From NCBI GenBank assembly GCA_030686995.1, contig CM060697.1, positions 108,694,706 to 108,758,705 of the forward strand: a DNA stretch of 64,000 nt, given 5' to 3'. Source of the stretch: Artemisia argyi. Taxonomy: Eukaryota > Streptophyta > Magnoliopsida > Asterales > Asteraceae. The translations under genes were made by a program, and so were the position numbers. This document shows, piece by piece, positions 1 through 10,299 of this stretch. Position 1 is the first letter of the stretch. Each line of letters starts with the position of its first letter. The notes under the pieces are model-generated. The model ran no database searches, was not told the origin of the DNA, and saw nothing but the letters and a program-made list of their open reading frames with translations.

Positions 1-313
1 CACCTTACAAATTAAGTGTATTATTAAATGAATACAAAACGTATAATAAACAAATCCCTTACATTTCAAAAAAAGTGTCTACTTTATTATTTTTGTTCCA
101 AAATAATAAGTGTTCAGTTTTTATATATAAACAATAATTATGATTGGTTCCTATTTTATCTTTCTAATTAAAACTTGCATTAATTACTAATTTTTTATTT
201 CTATATTAACTATAAAAGGTAAAAATGGCTTTTTATAAATCAACTAACATTAATTACACATATCAAATTTCTAAACTTTTTGTTTATGAACTATCTTTTT
301 GGGACGGAGGGAG
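1..313. mobile_element. Right end of a Stowaway-like (Tc1/mariner) MITE, cut by the window edge
   Basis: The stretch ends in GGGACGGAGGGAG followed by TA at 314-315, the classic right terminus of plant Stowaway MITEs. The complementary left terminus is not in the window, so the element is either truncated by the window or is a solo end. The sequence upstream is AT-rich with no coding potential. A complete element with the same termini lies at 25796-25991. Confidence 0.5.
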
Positions 314-315
314 TA

Positions 316-720
316 AGAAAATCCCATAGTTGAATAAAATTACAGAAACCGAAAAAATAAATGCAATTGACAATATTTTCAATAACTTTTTAATTCTACC
401 CTTCAATTTTCGTGATTTTTAAATCAGGAATGAATATTGGGTACTCCAGTAGTGATTTAGAAAAGGGCATGATTATAAAAGCGGTTGTCTGATTCAAAAA
501 GCTTCTTCATAACGATGCTAACAATAGGAAAAATTAGAGAGTTAAAGTGTTTTAATAAGAAAATTTACAATTTTATATAGATGATAGTAAAAAATGACAA
601 GTTCGATTTCTTTTATACCATCATCTCACAAAAAATATTAGAAGTTGCAAAAGCCATTGATTCATAATTGAAAAAACAAGAAGACAAATTGTAGCATTTG
701 TTTGGTTTATAAATATTATT
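316..720. other. AT-rich intergenic DNA, nothing recognised
   Basis: No open reading frame, RNA gene or repeat terminus that I can support. The base composition is typical of plant intergenic DNA. Confidence 0.6.
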
Positions 721-836
721 TCTAAGCTTCAATATCATAAATCAGTTGTTAACAACTAACTAAAAGGTTGTTGTTTGCAAAAAGCAATAAAAATCAAAAC
801 TTGTTAAAATTGTTTGTAAAAACATGTTGTAATCCG
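721..836 (+). repeat. Direct repeat copy A (partner at 2627-2750)
   Basis: This ~116-bp stretch recurs almost unchanged at 2627-2750. Both run from TCTAAGCTTCAATATCA to ATGTTGTAATCCG and contain the palindrome GTTGTTAACAAC. Copy B has an extra ~9 bp (TCTAAAAGG-type duplication) in the middle. The high identity suggests a recent duplication or a short unclassified transposon. I see no clear TIR or TSD. Confidence 0.75.
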
Positions 837-1260
837 ATATTGAACAAATAAGCACATCCCAGGCTTTTATTTTGCTTTCATCTAACGGTATAGATCAAAC
901 CAAAAAATAACGAATGAAAGACACAATTGTCATTATAACTCACTTAATATAGAAACCCATTTTTCATCTTTTTTTTAAAAAAAACAACATATCTTACAAA
1001 CGGTAAATCTTCAAGCTACAAAAAATATATCATCGCGACGAGAATTAAATCATTTTTCTATAGATATGCAATTTTATATACTTTCGACGAATCTTTTTTT
1101 TCAAAATTTCCATCTAGAAAAAAAATCTCACGTGATTCGTAAAAAAATCCCACGAAATCACTGTTTTTGAGTTTTATACTTTTATGTCACAACTTTTTAG
1201 AGGTAGATGTTTTTTATATGATTATTTAAATGAGCTCTTGGAATCTCTTTATTAAAAAGT
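837..1260. other. AT-rich intergenic DNA, nothing recognised
   Basis: No coding region, RNA gene or transposon terminus seen. Confidence 0.5.
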
Positions 1261-1810
1261 TATATGTTGTTATACAGAATCGCATGTAATTCTCTCTGAT
1301 CCCTTGTGATTCATATAGAATCTCATGTGTTCCATAAAGATACTTGACGAGTATCTTTTATGTGAATCATACAGAATCTCATGGGATTCTGTATGAATCA
1401 CATGGGATTCTGTATGAATCACATGGGTAATCTTTATAAATTACAAGTGATTTATCAAAGAATCTCATGGGTATTCTGTATGGATCACATGAGATTCTAT
1501 ATGAATCACAAGGGATTAGAGAATCACATGGGATTCTGTATAAATCCCATGGGATTTTCATTTTGCTTTATATAAACTGAAAGTACAAAATCACTTGAGA
1601 TTATATTTTTGTTGTGTAATTTTATGAGAAAAATTCTTATTCACTTTGAATATATATTGTTTACTTTGAATATATCATGTTTGTTACTTATATTCTGTTT
1701 GATCACATAGGTAAGATGTATGAATCACATGCGATTAGGGATGATTCACAAGTGACTCATCAAAGAATCACATGAGATTCTGTATGAATCACATGCGATT
1801 ATGGATGAAT
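1261..1810. repeat. Degenerate palindromic minisatellite (~21-bp unit)
   Basis: A unit close to GAATCACATGGGATTCTGTAT recurs many times, head to tail between about 1360 and 1545 and more sparsely on both sides. The core GAATCNCATGNGATTC is self-complementary, so units read similarly on both strands. That explains the short repetitive ORFs on both strands here, which I do not regard as genes. A spacer at about 1560-1690 interrupts the array. Confidence 0.7.
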
Positions 1811-2129
1811 CAAATGTTTTTTCCTCAAAACTTTTATCAATTTTCATTTCACCATTTCAATTCCAAAAAATGTTCAACCCCCTCTTCATCTACCCTCACC
1901 AAACCACCCCAACGGTGTCAATAACAACAACCCCCAACTGCCACAACAAACTCCAATAACAAACAATAACGATTTAAATAGTGGGGCTAGTGAGGTTGAG
2001 AGGATAAGGAAAGCCCTTTCCTTTCATCCCCTCCAAAACTATTATTATTCCTTCTTCATCACTTAATAAAAAATATGATTTTATAAACTAATCCAAGATC
2101 AATCACTTTTATGCTTAATCATCATCACC

Positions 2130-2432
2130 ATGTCACTCACCTTTGATAAACCAACTGATCAGATCCAACGGTTACGATTTGATCAAGGCGGTAACATGTG
2201 GATCTACAACAACAATAGCAACACCTCATCTAGATTTACTAGAGAAGAAGAAGAAGAAGAAGATGATGACGATGATTATGATGATCGTAATTCGAGCAAC
2301 TCGTCATCTATTGGTAGTAACGGTGATGCGTCTGGAGGCGGCGGTGATTCATATGATGAAGGCGGCGGTTATTCATATGAGCAGCAGTTAGAGTTTTTGG
2401 TGAGAGTAAATGTGTGTAAAATGAATAACTGA
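2130..2432 (+). CDS. Small acidic low-complexity protein, possibly OXS3-like
   Basis: A 100-aa ORF. The N-terminus is ordinary sequence with a W-I-Y motif. It is followed by an E/D-rich run (about residues 39-53), then N-S-S-N-S-S-S-I-G (about 55-63), then glycine-rich sequence. An acidic run followed by a serine-rich S-S-I-G motif is reminiscent of the plant OXIDATIVE STRESS 3 (OXS3) family of small nuclear stress proteins, but the match is short and lies in low-complexity sequence. It could equally be the first exon of a longer gene, because the C-terminal ~15 residues look non-coding. No clear promoter or intron signals support it. It lies between the two copies of a 120-bp direct repeat. 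Confidence 0.3.
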   Translation: MSLTFDKPTDQIQRLRFDQGGNMWIYNNNSNTSSRFTREEEEEEDDDDDYDDRNSSNSSSIGSNGDASGGGGDSYDEGGGYSYEQQLEFLVRVNVCKMNN

Positions 2433-2626
2433 AATGAAATGAGTAAATGAGGAGGGTGTACCCAAACTTTAACTTAGTTTTGAATGATATTACAAAAATG
2501 GTCTTCAATAATTAATTATATTAAAATAAAAATTAATTTAGACTTTTAGATTTAAAATAGATGGATAGCTAAGATCTTCTGATTTGATCTTTAATTATTG
2601 TTCTGCATTGAATTTTTGTCATGATG

Positions 2627-2750
2627 TCTAAGCTTCAATATCAGAAATCAGTTGTTAACAACTAACTAAAAGTCTAAAAGGTTGTTGTTTGCAAAAACCA
2701 ATAAAAATCAAAACTTGTTAAAATTGTTTGTAAAAACATGTTGTAATCCG
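2627..2750 (+). repeat. Direct repeat copy B (partner at 721-836)
   Basis: Second copy of the sequence at 721-836, with a ~9-bp internal insertion. It lies just upstream of the MULE insertion at 2905. Confidence 0.75.
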
Positions 2751-2904
2751 TTTTCCTCTAGTGTCTTGCTAGTGCGCTTTTAATATATCGCCGTTTCAAA
2801 ATAAGAAAAAAATAATAAGCAAATTATAAAAATATACATTTAAAAAAAATGGATAGACAAAAGTTTGAAACAAAATTTGACACACGAGACAAAGATATAA
2901 ACAA

Positions 2905-3076
2905 GGGTAAAGTGCAAAAATGGTCCTTAACGTTCCACAAATTTGCAAAAACGGGACCGAGACAAAAAGTAGCGCAAAAAATCCACCCACGTTCCAGATT
3001 TTCGCAAAATCGCCACTGAGAGCCCTTTTCCGTTAACTCCCGTTAGTTTTTCCGTCAGTCAAGGGTATAATCGCCA
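2905..3076 (+). repeat. MULE left terminal inverted repeat
   Basis: Begins GGGTAAAGTGCAAAAATGG and pairs with 7236-7407 over about 172 bp with about three mismatches. By analogy with MuDR it probably carries promoter and transposase-binding functions for the plus-strand gene. Confidence 0.93.
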
Positions 3077-3180
3077 GAAATGACAAATATACCCCTTTAA
3101 CTTCAGATACAACCCTGCCTCTTGCCGCCAAATCTTTACCAATGCAATTTCCGCTTTAATTTCACTCCTGTTTTGTGAGT

Positions 3181-3182
<2 letters not shown>

Positions 3183-3224
<42 letters not shown>
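3183..3224 (+). repeat. Poly-T run (42 nt) in a probable 5' UTR intron
   Basis: A pure T run. It sits just after a good splice donor (GTGAGT at 3175) and before an acceptor (TTGTAG ending at 3269), so it probably lies in a 5'-leader intron of the transposase gene. Confidence 0.6.
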
Positions 3225-3225
<1 letters not shown>

Positions 3226-3277
3226 TTAAAGGTGTATTTTTTGTTAATCTTATGAACTTACAATTGTAGGTTGTCAG

Positions 3278-4846
3278 ATGGAAAATGTGAAAGTAGTAGA
3301 GGTAGATAATGAAACAGAAGAACAGAGTGGCGGGAGTGATTCAGAGGATTTGGACTATAAGCGAAATGATGATGAAGTGTTTGATGACGATGATCAGGTA
3401 AATGAAGATGTTCCCGTAAGTAAGTCTGATTTGCTATGCCATAAAGCTTGTGAAATTCAATCAGGTATACATGTTTTTACCAAACATTATGCACTGATTA
3501 GAGAGTATGCCAAAGAGTTGGTTAATCAAAATCCAGGCACTACTGTTAGGATTGATGTACAGCTAGAACCAAATCCAGCTAGTTCAACAAGAACTTTTAA
3601 AAGGGTGTATGTGTGTTTGGGAGCTATGAAACAAGGTTTCAAAGCTTGTGGCAGAGAATTTTTAGGATTAGATGGATTCTCCATGTCAGGTCCTTTTCCA
3701 GGTCAATTACTAACAGCAGTTGGGATTGATGCAAACAACGGGATTTATCCAGTAGCATATGCTGTAGTTGATGCACTAAATAAGGAAACTTGGTGTTGGT
3801 TTTTGAAACTACTAGGAGAGGATCTTGGAATAGAAACCAACTGCAAGTTCACTTTCATATCTGATAGGCAAAAGGTGCACATTTCTATTGTATAATTAAT
3901 CATGTGTTTTATGCACAATGAGAACATGTAAAGTTTTAACACCATCCATAACCTTACCTGTTCACAGAGATTGATACAAGCTGTTGCTAGTGTGTTTCCA
4001 AATGCTGTACACAGGTTTTGTGTTAAGCATATTCATGAGGAAATGAAGTCACATTTGAAAGGAGGTGTTTACAAGGACATGCTTTGGAAGGCTGCAAGAG
4101 CCACAACTGTTGTTGAATTCAACAAAGAGATGGATCATCTGAAGAATAACAATGCTGCAGCTTATGATTGGTTGCTGAAGATTCCAGCTGAACAATGGAG
4201 CCGATCACATTTTTCAGGTAATTCATTAAGTGGCAGTGGAAAAAAGCATACTGATAATTGATCATATATTAATACATAATGTGTGATTTGTTCAACAGGC
4301 AAAGCCCTATGTGGACTACTCTTAAACAACATATGTGAGGTGTTCTGTAGCCAGCTAAATGATGTGAGAGACAAATCCATCATCGTTTGTCTTGAATATA
4401 TAAGGGAGTACTTGGTGAAGAGGATTGTGGTAGTTCAGCAAATAATAGAAAGGAGTGTTGGACAACTTACTCCTACTGTGCAAGCCATGGTTGATAGAAA
4501 CAAAAAAGAAGCTACTGATTGTGTTGTTGAATGGATTGCAGCTTCGTTATATAAAGTATCTGTGCCTAACGAGGATCATTGTGTTGCTAACTTGGATAGG
4601 AAGGAGTGTGGTTGTAGGATGTGGGAGCTGACTGGAATACCATGTAAACATGCTGTGGCTGCTATAAACTATATGAATGAGGATGGAAAAGGAGTTGCTG
4701 TGCCTGAAGAGTGGGTTCATGCTGCTTACAACCTAGAAACATGGGCGCGTACGTACTTATTCAAGATCAATGGGTGTTCAAGCCGCAGATACTGGCCAAG
4801 AATTGAGTCTACAACAGTCATAGTACAACCCAATCACAGACCTTAG
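3278..4846 (+). CDS. mudrA-like MULE transposase, three exons, shortened at both ends
   Basis: The model joins 3278-3874, 3968-4217 and 4299-4846 and gives 464 aa. Both introns have GT-AG borders and restore continuous family-like protein. Residues 1-55 are acidic. A MULE transposase domain follows, with L-G-L-D-G (D132) and F-I-S-D-R-Q-K (D196) as two DDE aspartates, and then the helix region with R-F-C-x-K-H-I-H. A C-terminal SWIM zinc finger has C386-x-C388 and C398-x-H400. The protein should bind the TIRs and catalyse cut-and-paste transposition in the nucleus. Family members are usually 600-900 aa. Here the N-terminal MuDR-type DNA-binding region is mostly missing, and the frame ends at TAG (4844-4846) where relatives have glutamine. 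Sequence after the stop still reads as the usual basic tail (G/D-R-P-T-K-K-type), so the stop is probably a mutation. Confidence 0.88.
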
Positions 4847-5212
4847 GTTGACAGGCCAACTAAAAAGATGAAGTCAAATGATGAGCATGCACTTCCAACT
4901 TCTTCATGTGTTACCCGCTGATCTTTGAACAATATGTTAAACGTTATTGTCTGTTGGATTCTATATTTGTAATCTTTGTTTAACTTGATTGTCTTTAGAA
5001 CAATATGTTTGAACCCATTGCAGTTGGACTTTCAAAAGTCAAACTTGCAAAAAATGTTTATGTTTCTGAATGTAATGGATTCTATATTCTATGTTTGTTT
5101 GCATTATGTTTCCACCCATTGCATTTAGACTTTCAAAAGTCAAACTGCAAATGTTGAATTGCATAAAGTCAACTTTGGTCCACACATGAAGACTACACAG
5201 TACTTGGCAATC

Positions 5213-5232
5213 TTTTATAAGCCCTTTTATAG
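5213..5232 (+). promoter_or_regulatory. TATA-like pair upstream of MULE ORF2
   Basis: Two TTTTATA motifs 12 bp apart. A transcript starting about 30 bp downstream would have the ATG at 5310, not 5241, as its first start codon. Confidence 0.4.
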
Positions 5233-5309
5233 GCAAACACATGAAGGCTACTAAATACGCATCTCTTAAAACACACACTTGCAAAACACAACTCCCTATT
5301 TCCTTAACC

Positions 5310-5660
5310 ATGAACAACTCTGAATGTGATATTAATCTAAGGGTTGTCTGTAACTCGTATGTGCTAACTGAAGTAATGCTTGGCCCTTACCACACCGAGA
5401 TTCTTCAAGACTTGCAGCAGGCACAGGATTTGGAGTACAAGTCCAAAAAAATTACTAAAATGGTCGAACGTAGGGGGGATGTGATTGGTAGACTTCGAAA
5501 CTGCTCACGTGCAAGAACTGCAAGGAGCAATACAAAGAAGCTTAGGAGGCTACAAACAATTGATAAGCGTTGGGCGAATGCACTGTTGATGATGTCCAGG
5601 CAAGTCAAGGACAAGATGTTTAAGAAGATTGAGTTTGTTGTAAAGATGAAATATCCATGA
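5310..5660 (+). CDS. MULE ORF2, unidentified small basic protein
   Basis: I do not recognise this protein. The frame is open from an ATG at 5241, but the TATA-like pair at 5213-5232 favours the ATG at 5310, giving 116 aa. The N-terminal half has mixed composition (starting M-N-N-S-E-C-D). The C-terminal half is strongly basic and predicted helical, with many R/K residues (for example R-G-D-V-I-G-R-L-R-N), which would suit nucleic-acid or partner binding. It lies between the transposase and the convergent minus-strand gene, inside intact TIRs, so it should travel with the element. Whether it is a transposition accessory factor, a captured host fragment or a C-terminal exon of the transposase cannot be decided from sequence alone. 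Confidence 0.5.
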   Translation: MNNSECDINLRVVCNSYVLTEVMLGPYHTEILQDLQQAQDLEYKSKKITKMVERRGDVIGRLRNCSRARTARSNTKKLRRLQTIDKRWANALLMMSRQVKDKMFKKIEFVVKMKYP

Positions 5661-5782
5661 GGGGGTTGGTTGTTTTGAGATTAGTGATGGTTAATGAATG
5701 TAATGGATCTCATGATCCATATTTTGTATGAATAATGTCTTCACATATGTTTATACTTCGTTATTGTATTTGATATGTATCA

Positions 5783-5946
5783 CAAACATAAACAAGAAGC
5801 TGACATTAATGAAACATTAAAACATAGACTAAACATACTGATTCAGTTTCTGGTTTGGAGATGCCCAAAACTACATCCTATAAACACAGACTAAACATAA
5901 TGATTCAGTTTGTGGTATCACAAACATAAACAAGAAGCTGACATTG
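5783..5946 (+). repeat. Short direct repeats inside the MULE
   Basis: ATCACAAACATAAACAAGAA occurs near 5778 and again near 5917, and a GACTAAACATA-tGATTCAGTTT segment occurs near 5827 and 5888. They probably reflect a small local duplication between MULE ORF2 and the following region. Confidence 0.55.
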
Positions 5947-6258
5947 AGTTGCATCTGCAGCACCCCCTGCACTTATGTTTCTACTTGTAATACCCAAACC
6001 AATGACACCACCACTTACTACCTCTGCCATTGCACAACCTGCCTGTTCAAGTATCACAACTCTATGCCTCCAACACTTAACATCCCCACAACAAATGAAG
6101 CATCTTTCGTCCAACACCTCTATCTTTGCACCACCCCCTCCTGTTTTGTTGCCACTTCTGATACCGAGACCAATTACACAACCACTTACTTTCTCTACCT
6201 GTGTATTATTACGACTCATTTTCTGTCTCTTTAATTTTTGAGTTGCAGATTCTGCCAT
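5905..6258 (-). other. Open minus-strand stretch with internal glycine-rich duplication; coding status unclear
   Basis: A 117-aa frame with a repeated pattern (V-S-G-x-V-I-G-L-G-I-x-S near both ends). It contains two C-C/C-W pairs but no family I can name. It could be a downstream exon or read-through part of the minus-strand MULE gene, or an artefact of duplicated P/T-rich sequence that is also open on the plus strand. No start context or splice junction decides between these. Confidence 0.25.
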
Positions 6259-6600
6259 ATGTATGTTTTTGATAAAGTTGGAAAGTAGACTTTACTATAC
6301 TAGTTGGTTGGATAATTTACTGCATTTTTGTGTGGTAGGTCAAGGAGTATTAACTTCTTACTAGTGCTATTCAATAAACCAAGTGAATTTCACCCGTTTG
6401 ACTTTCACCTATTTGACTATCTAATGCTTTCTGCATAAGCTGCATAGGAAGTACCCATATATTTCAAAAATGAAACACAAACATAAAGAAATGAAAATCG
6501 AAACACAAACATATCAGTAACATAAACATAAAAACTTTTATTGATCATAGGAGTTCACAACCATTACAAATTTTCAATAGATATCTAAACAAACACTTGT

Positions 6601-7017
6601 TTAGTAGTTTGAACTGCTGCCCTCCGCATTACCCCTTTTCTTCTTTTTCTTCAATTCTTTTTCTTCCTTGTCCTTCTTCTCCTTTAGGTACTTGAACACC
6701 TTTTCAAGATTGGAAATTTTCTGTTCCAACTCATCAAACTTGGGTAAAACGGTATCCACAGGCTCTTGCTTCTCCTCCTCCTCCTCCTCATCATCACTCA
6801 AAAGCGCTTCATAGTAGCCATCTTGTTTCCTCAGATGGGTCAGAATCTTAGTTCTTAACTCCTTAGGTATCTTCCTATAAGAACCATACTCATCAATTGG
6901 TTCTCTGCCAAATGCATCAAGAAGTAAATCGTTTAGATAATAGATTCTTAAAACTTTATCAAATTCCTCTTCCTCAGTACCAATGTAGATACTCTTCCCT
7001 TTTCCATTGTTTGCCAT
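6601..7017 (-). CDS. Convergent MULE gene: acidic, lysine-rich coiled-coil protein (mudrB-like position)
   Basis: A 138-aa ORF. The TATA-like box GACTATAAAG on the minus strand (7081-7090) lies about 65 bp before its ATG, just inside the right TIR. N-terminal residues 1-70 are mixed and may fold (I-Y-Y-L-N-D-L-L-L-D-A-F-G region). An acidic run follows (about 75-87, D-D-E-E-E-E-E), then a heptad-like, highly charged helix (about 95-130, E-L-E-Q-K-I-S-N-L-E-K-V) ending in a K-rich stretch that could be a nuclear localisation signal. I recognise no named family. The arrangement copies maize MuDR, where mudrB is transcribed convergently from the opposite TIR. No sequence relationship to MURB is visible, so the analogy is positional only. 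Confidence 0.6.
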   Translation of the reverse strand: MANNGKGKSIYIGTEEEEFDKVLRIYYLNDLLLDAFGREPIDEYGSYRKIPKELRTKILTHLRKQDGYYEALLSDDEEEEEEKQEPVDTVLPKFDELEQKISNLEKVFKYLKEKKDKEEKELKKKKKRGNAEGSSSNY

Positions 7018-7080
7018 CGTCGGTTGTTTTGATCGTTGGGATTGTGTGTGTTATGGTTGAATAAGCGGGATAAACGTGGA

Positions 7081-7090
7081 CTTTATAGTC
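7081..7090 (-). promoter_or_regulatory. TATA box of the convergent MULE gene
   Basis: GACTATAAAG on the minus strand, about 65 bp upstream of the ATG at 7017 and next to the right TIR, as expected for a TIR-driven promoter. Confidence 0.5.
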
Positions 7091-7235
7091 CTATGCAATC
7101 GATTGGGTTGCCGAGTTACACAAAAAAATAGGGAAAGTTTAATCGCCAAGTGTGCCTCCAAAATTAAGTTTTGTAACTTTGCAAATTTGGTCATTGAAAT
7201 AAAGTTGGGTAGTCAAAGGCGGGAAGCGAGTGAAA

Positions 7236-7407
7236 TGGCGATTATACCCTTGACTGACGGGAAAACTAATGGGAGTTAACGGAAAAGGGCTCTCAGTGGC
7301 GATTTTGCGAAAATCTGGAACGTGGGTGGCTTTTTTGCGCTACTTTTTGTCTCGGTCCCGTTTTTGCAAATTTGTGGAACGTTAAGGACCATTTTTGCAC
7401 TTTACCC
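7236..7407 (-). repeat. MULE right terminal inverted repeat
   Basis: Reverse complement of 2905-3076 with about three mismatches. The outermost bases, CACTTTACCC, abut the TSD at 7408. Confidence 0.93.
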
Positions 7408-7618
7408 TATAAACAAAATACCCAAAGTTAGAGGGTCAAAATGAAAATCTGGAGATGGAAGTCATGTTATTTCTTCAGTTTAGTAGGGTCACAATATTCA
7501 AGTAACCCATGTTTACAAATGAAAATAAATATAACCCATATTTACAAACAAGAATAAAAATGAAACCATTTTTGAAAAAAAACTCTTTTTATTCAAGTAA
7601 AAGATGCAAGAAATTAAC

Positions 7619-7662
7619 TTGTTCTTCTTATACATAATCCATGTACTAATTAAAGATGTACT
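7619..7662 (+). repeat. Fragment matching the left edge of the second segmental copy (22491-22532)
   Basis: A ~43-bp tract (GTTCTTC then ATACATAATCCATGTACTAA and so on) matches 22491-22532. In copy 2 this tract is followed directly by the paralogous segment. Here the segment resumes only at about 10544, so about 2.9 kb appears to be inserted (7663-10543). Confidence 0.6.
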
Positions 7663-7806
7663 AGCAGGGTTCTCGCGCGATGCAGCTGTGGGCACCCTGT
7701 AATTTAATTTTTTCGGTTAATAATTTATTTTATTTGTACGTTTTTTGGCAATAGTTTTACTGATTAGTTTTTTATAGCAAAAGTTTGATGAAATTGTGCT
7801 TAGTTT

Positions 7807-7914
<108 letters not shown>

Positions 7915-8005
7915 TAGTAGTTTGCTTGGTTTGTACAATATGTGAACATATTTTAGTTTACTATGTTCTTTTTTACTATAAATTTACGGATATCAAAAAT
8001 TTCGT

Positions 8006-8112
8006 TTAGCTCGTGTCCATTCGGGCTCGAGCCTGTTGGCTCGTGTCAGTTCGGGCTCGAATCCGTTTGATCCGTGCTCGTTCGGGCTCGAGCCCATTGC
8101 CCGTTTGGGCTT
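8006..8112 (+). repeat. Imperfect tandem repeat with TTCGGGCTCGAGCC core
   Basis: Three to four degenerate ~30-bp units built on CTCGTGTCNNTTCGGGCTCGA, markedly more GC-rich than the flanks. The core GGGCTCGAGCC is nearly palindromic. Confidence 0.65.
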
Positions 8113-8907
8113 GAATATTTGTATAATATGCTTTATTATTTGTATTAGTGACATTTAATGCAGGAATTGTGTTTAAGTTGATTGTACAATATGCTTGATA
8201 ATTTGTATATCTTATGTAAGAAGGGTGGCAGTGGCAAGCGGTATCACCATCGGAAAGGGGATGCCGGCGGTGAACACCGCCGCCACCTAGCCGGCAAGGC
8301 CATCGGCATGGTGTGAACGACAAATATTGCCTCCGAGGCATCCTTGTTTCAAACCCAAAAAGTGACCGTTGCATTAATTGTTTTGAACGTTGGAGGAGTG
8401 TGTGGACCAAAAAAAAAAAAAAAAAAAAAAAATCCTATATATATTGCACATTTACATTTCATTTTCATACTTCAACATTACATTTCATTTTCAAACACAA
8501 ACATAAACACAAACTTTTTTTACACATATACATTGTGAAGCATGGATAGTGGCAAATCAAGAGGTGGTTCAACACAAAAAGGTCGTGAACGTGGCTACCG
8601 TCCTCGTGTTCGTCCGCAAGCTCCACCACCGGTGTATCCACAATACCCTCAATCGGGATATTATCCCCAACCTCCGCCACCGATGCATCAACAATACCCT
8701 CAATCTTTTAACTATCCCCAAGCTCCACCAGCAATGAACCCAAGCCAATATAACATATCGATGACGAGTGACTTCAACTCGTTTGGTGACTACCGTGAAG
8801 GTCCTTCGCGTCGTGAACCAAGTGTGGAACGCGAACTTCCTTTATATGGTGAAGACGATGATGATGATGTTGAGTTTGTTCCCGAAACGCAACAACAAAC
8901 TCAAATT

Positions 8908-9009
<102 letters not shown>

Positions 9010-9362
9010 CACGTTTTTTTTATATACGTTATTTTTTTATTTGTTATTTTTTATACGTTATATTTTTTATATGTTATTTTTTTTAGATGAAGATGTTCAA
9101 GTGGGTAAAGGGAAAACTAAAGCGGATAAAAGGAGTTGGACGTCGATCGAAGAGGTTGCTTTGGCTAAAGCATGGATTCATATCTCGACATGTAAAAAAG
9201 TCGGGAATGAACAAGGAAGAGATAAGTTTTGGGAAAGAATTTTGGAGCATTTCAAGGCCACAATTAAAGATAGTAATCGAACTCATCATTCGTTGAACAC
9301 AAAGTGGAAACATTTGAATCACGCAATGGGTGTCTTTAACGGGCTTTACATCCAACAAGTAA

Positions 9363-9444
9363 TTTTTAAACTATATACTTGTGTTAATTTATATACTTGT
9401 GTTACTTTATATACTTGTGTTAATTTATATACTTGTGTTATTGT
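9363..9444 (+). repeat. 18-bp tandem repeats in intron 2
   Basis: Four copies of TATATACTTGTGTTAATT-like units between the donor at 9359 and the acceptor ending at 9446. Confidence 0.85.
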
Positions 9445-10299
9445 AGAATCGCATTCGTGAGAGTGGGTGTGACGATGTCAACGTCTTGTAAAATGCCATG
9501 TCTGATTATAATAAGAGGAATAAGGGCACTTCGTTTAATCATATTGAAGCGTGGAGGGTTGTTAAGGATGAATCGAAATGGTTGGAGCAACCATGTTTTG
9601 AAAAAGTATCATCGACATCTCATTCCGACAAACGAAGAAAGTCGTCGGAATCTAGCTTCTATGGGTCTGGAAGCAATGACAATGTTGATCCTGTTATTCC
9701 GGATCTAAATGACGACACAACTCCTGTTTCAAAAAGAAAAGGGAAAAAGACCGCTAGTGAGACGTCGACAAAGAATAGTGCTGCTGAGTTTATTGGGCAG
9801 TACACGTCAAAGAAAGCACTAGCATTGGATGAGGCGATGGCAGAAAAACGTGCAAAGGATCAATTGTCCCAACAGTTGCTGCAGACACAAAGCGAAAATG
9901 CTAAAGAAAAGGCTATGATTCGGGCACTGAAATTCTACAACGAGCCGCACGAACACATAACCAATCAGGTTATGCGAGATTTCATTATTTCCAAAAAACG
10001 TGGGTACGCGGAGACATATGGATGGCCTACGGATTTTTAGATTTAATTATGCATTTTTTTTCCAAGTATATGTAATGTTATTTTAATTATTAATGAAATA
10101 TTTATGTTGTAATTAAATTGTTTAATTTAATTTATTAAAGAAAAAAAATTGAGATGTATGAAAAAGGCATAGTTGCCACTAAAAAGGGGTTGAGAAGTAT
10201 GAAAAAAGTATGAATTAGGTGAAATGAGGTGGAATGATATTATTGGTGGATTTGGGAGGTATGGACGATTTCAGAAGCATAACTGCCACTGTCCTAAGG

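Larger units (their letters stand above)
2896..7416. mobile_element. Complete Mutator-like element (MULE), 4.5 kb, with 9-bp TSD
   Basis: The element spans 2905-7407 and is flanked by a perfect 9-bp target duplication TATAAACAA (2896-2904 and 7408-7416). The termini are inverted repeats of about 172 bp that differ at only about three positions by eye. A 9-bp TSD and long TIRs are diagnostic of the Mutator superfamily. Inside are a spliced mudrA-like transposase (3278-4846, plus), an unidentified ORF (5310-5660, plus) and a convergent gene (6601-7017, minus). The near-identical TIRs imply a fairly recent insertion, although the transposase appears shortened. Confidence 0.95.

Noticed and set aside
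1379..1575. Overlapping short ORFs on both strands
   Set aside because: They arise from the palindromic minisatellite and have no protein-like composition.
1261..1810. Superficially CRISPR-like spaced repeats
   Set aside because: Eukaryotic AT-rich DNA, units directly abutting or irregularly spaced, no unique spacers, no cas genes.
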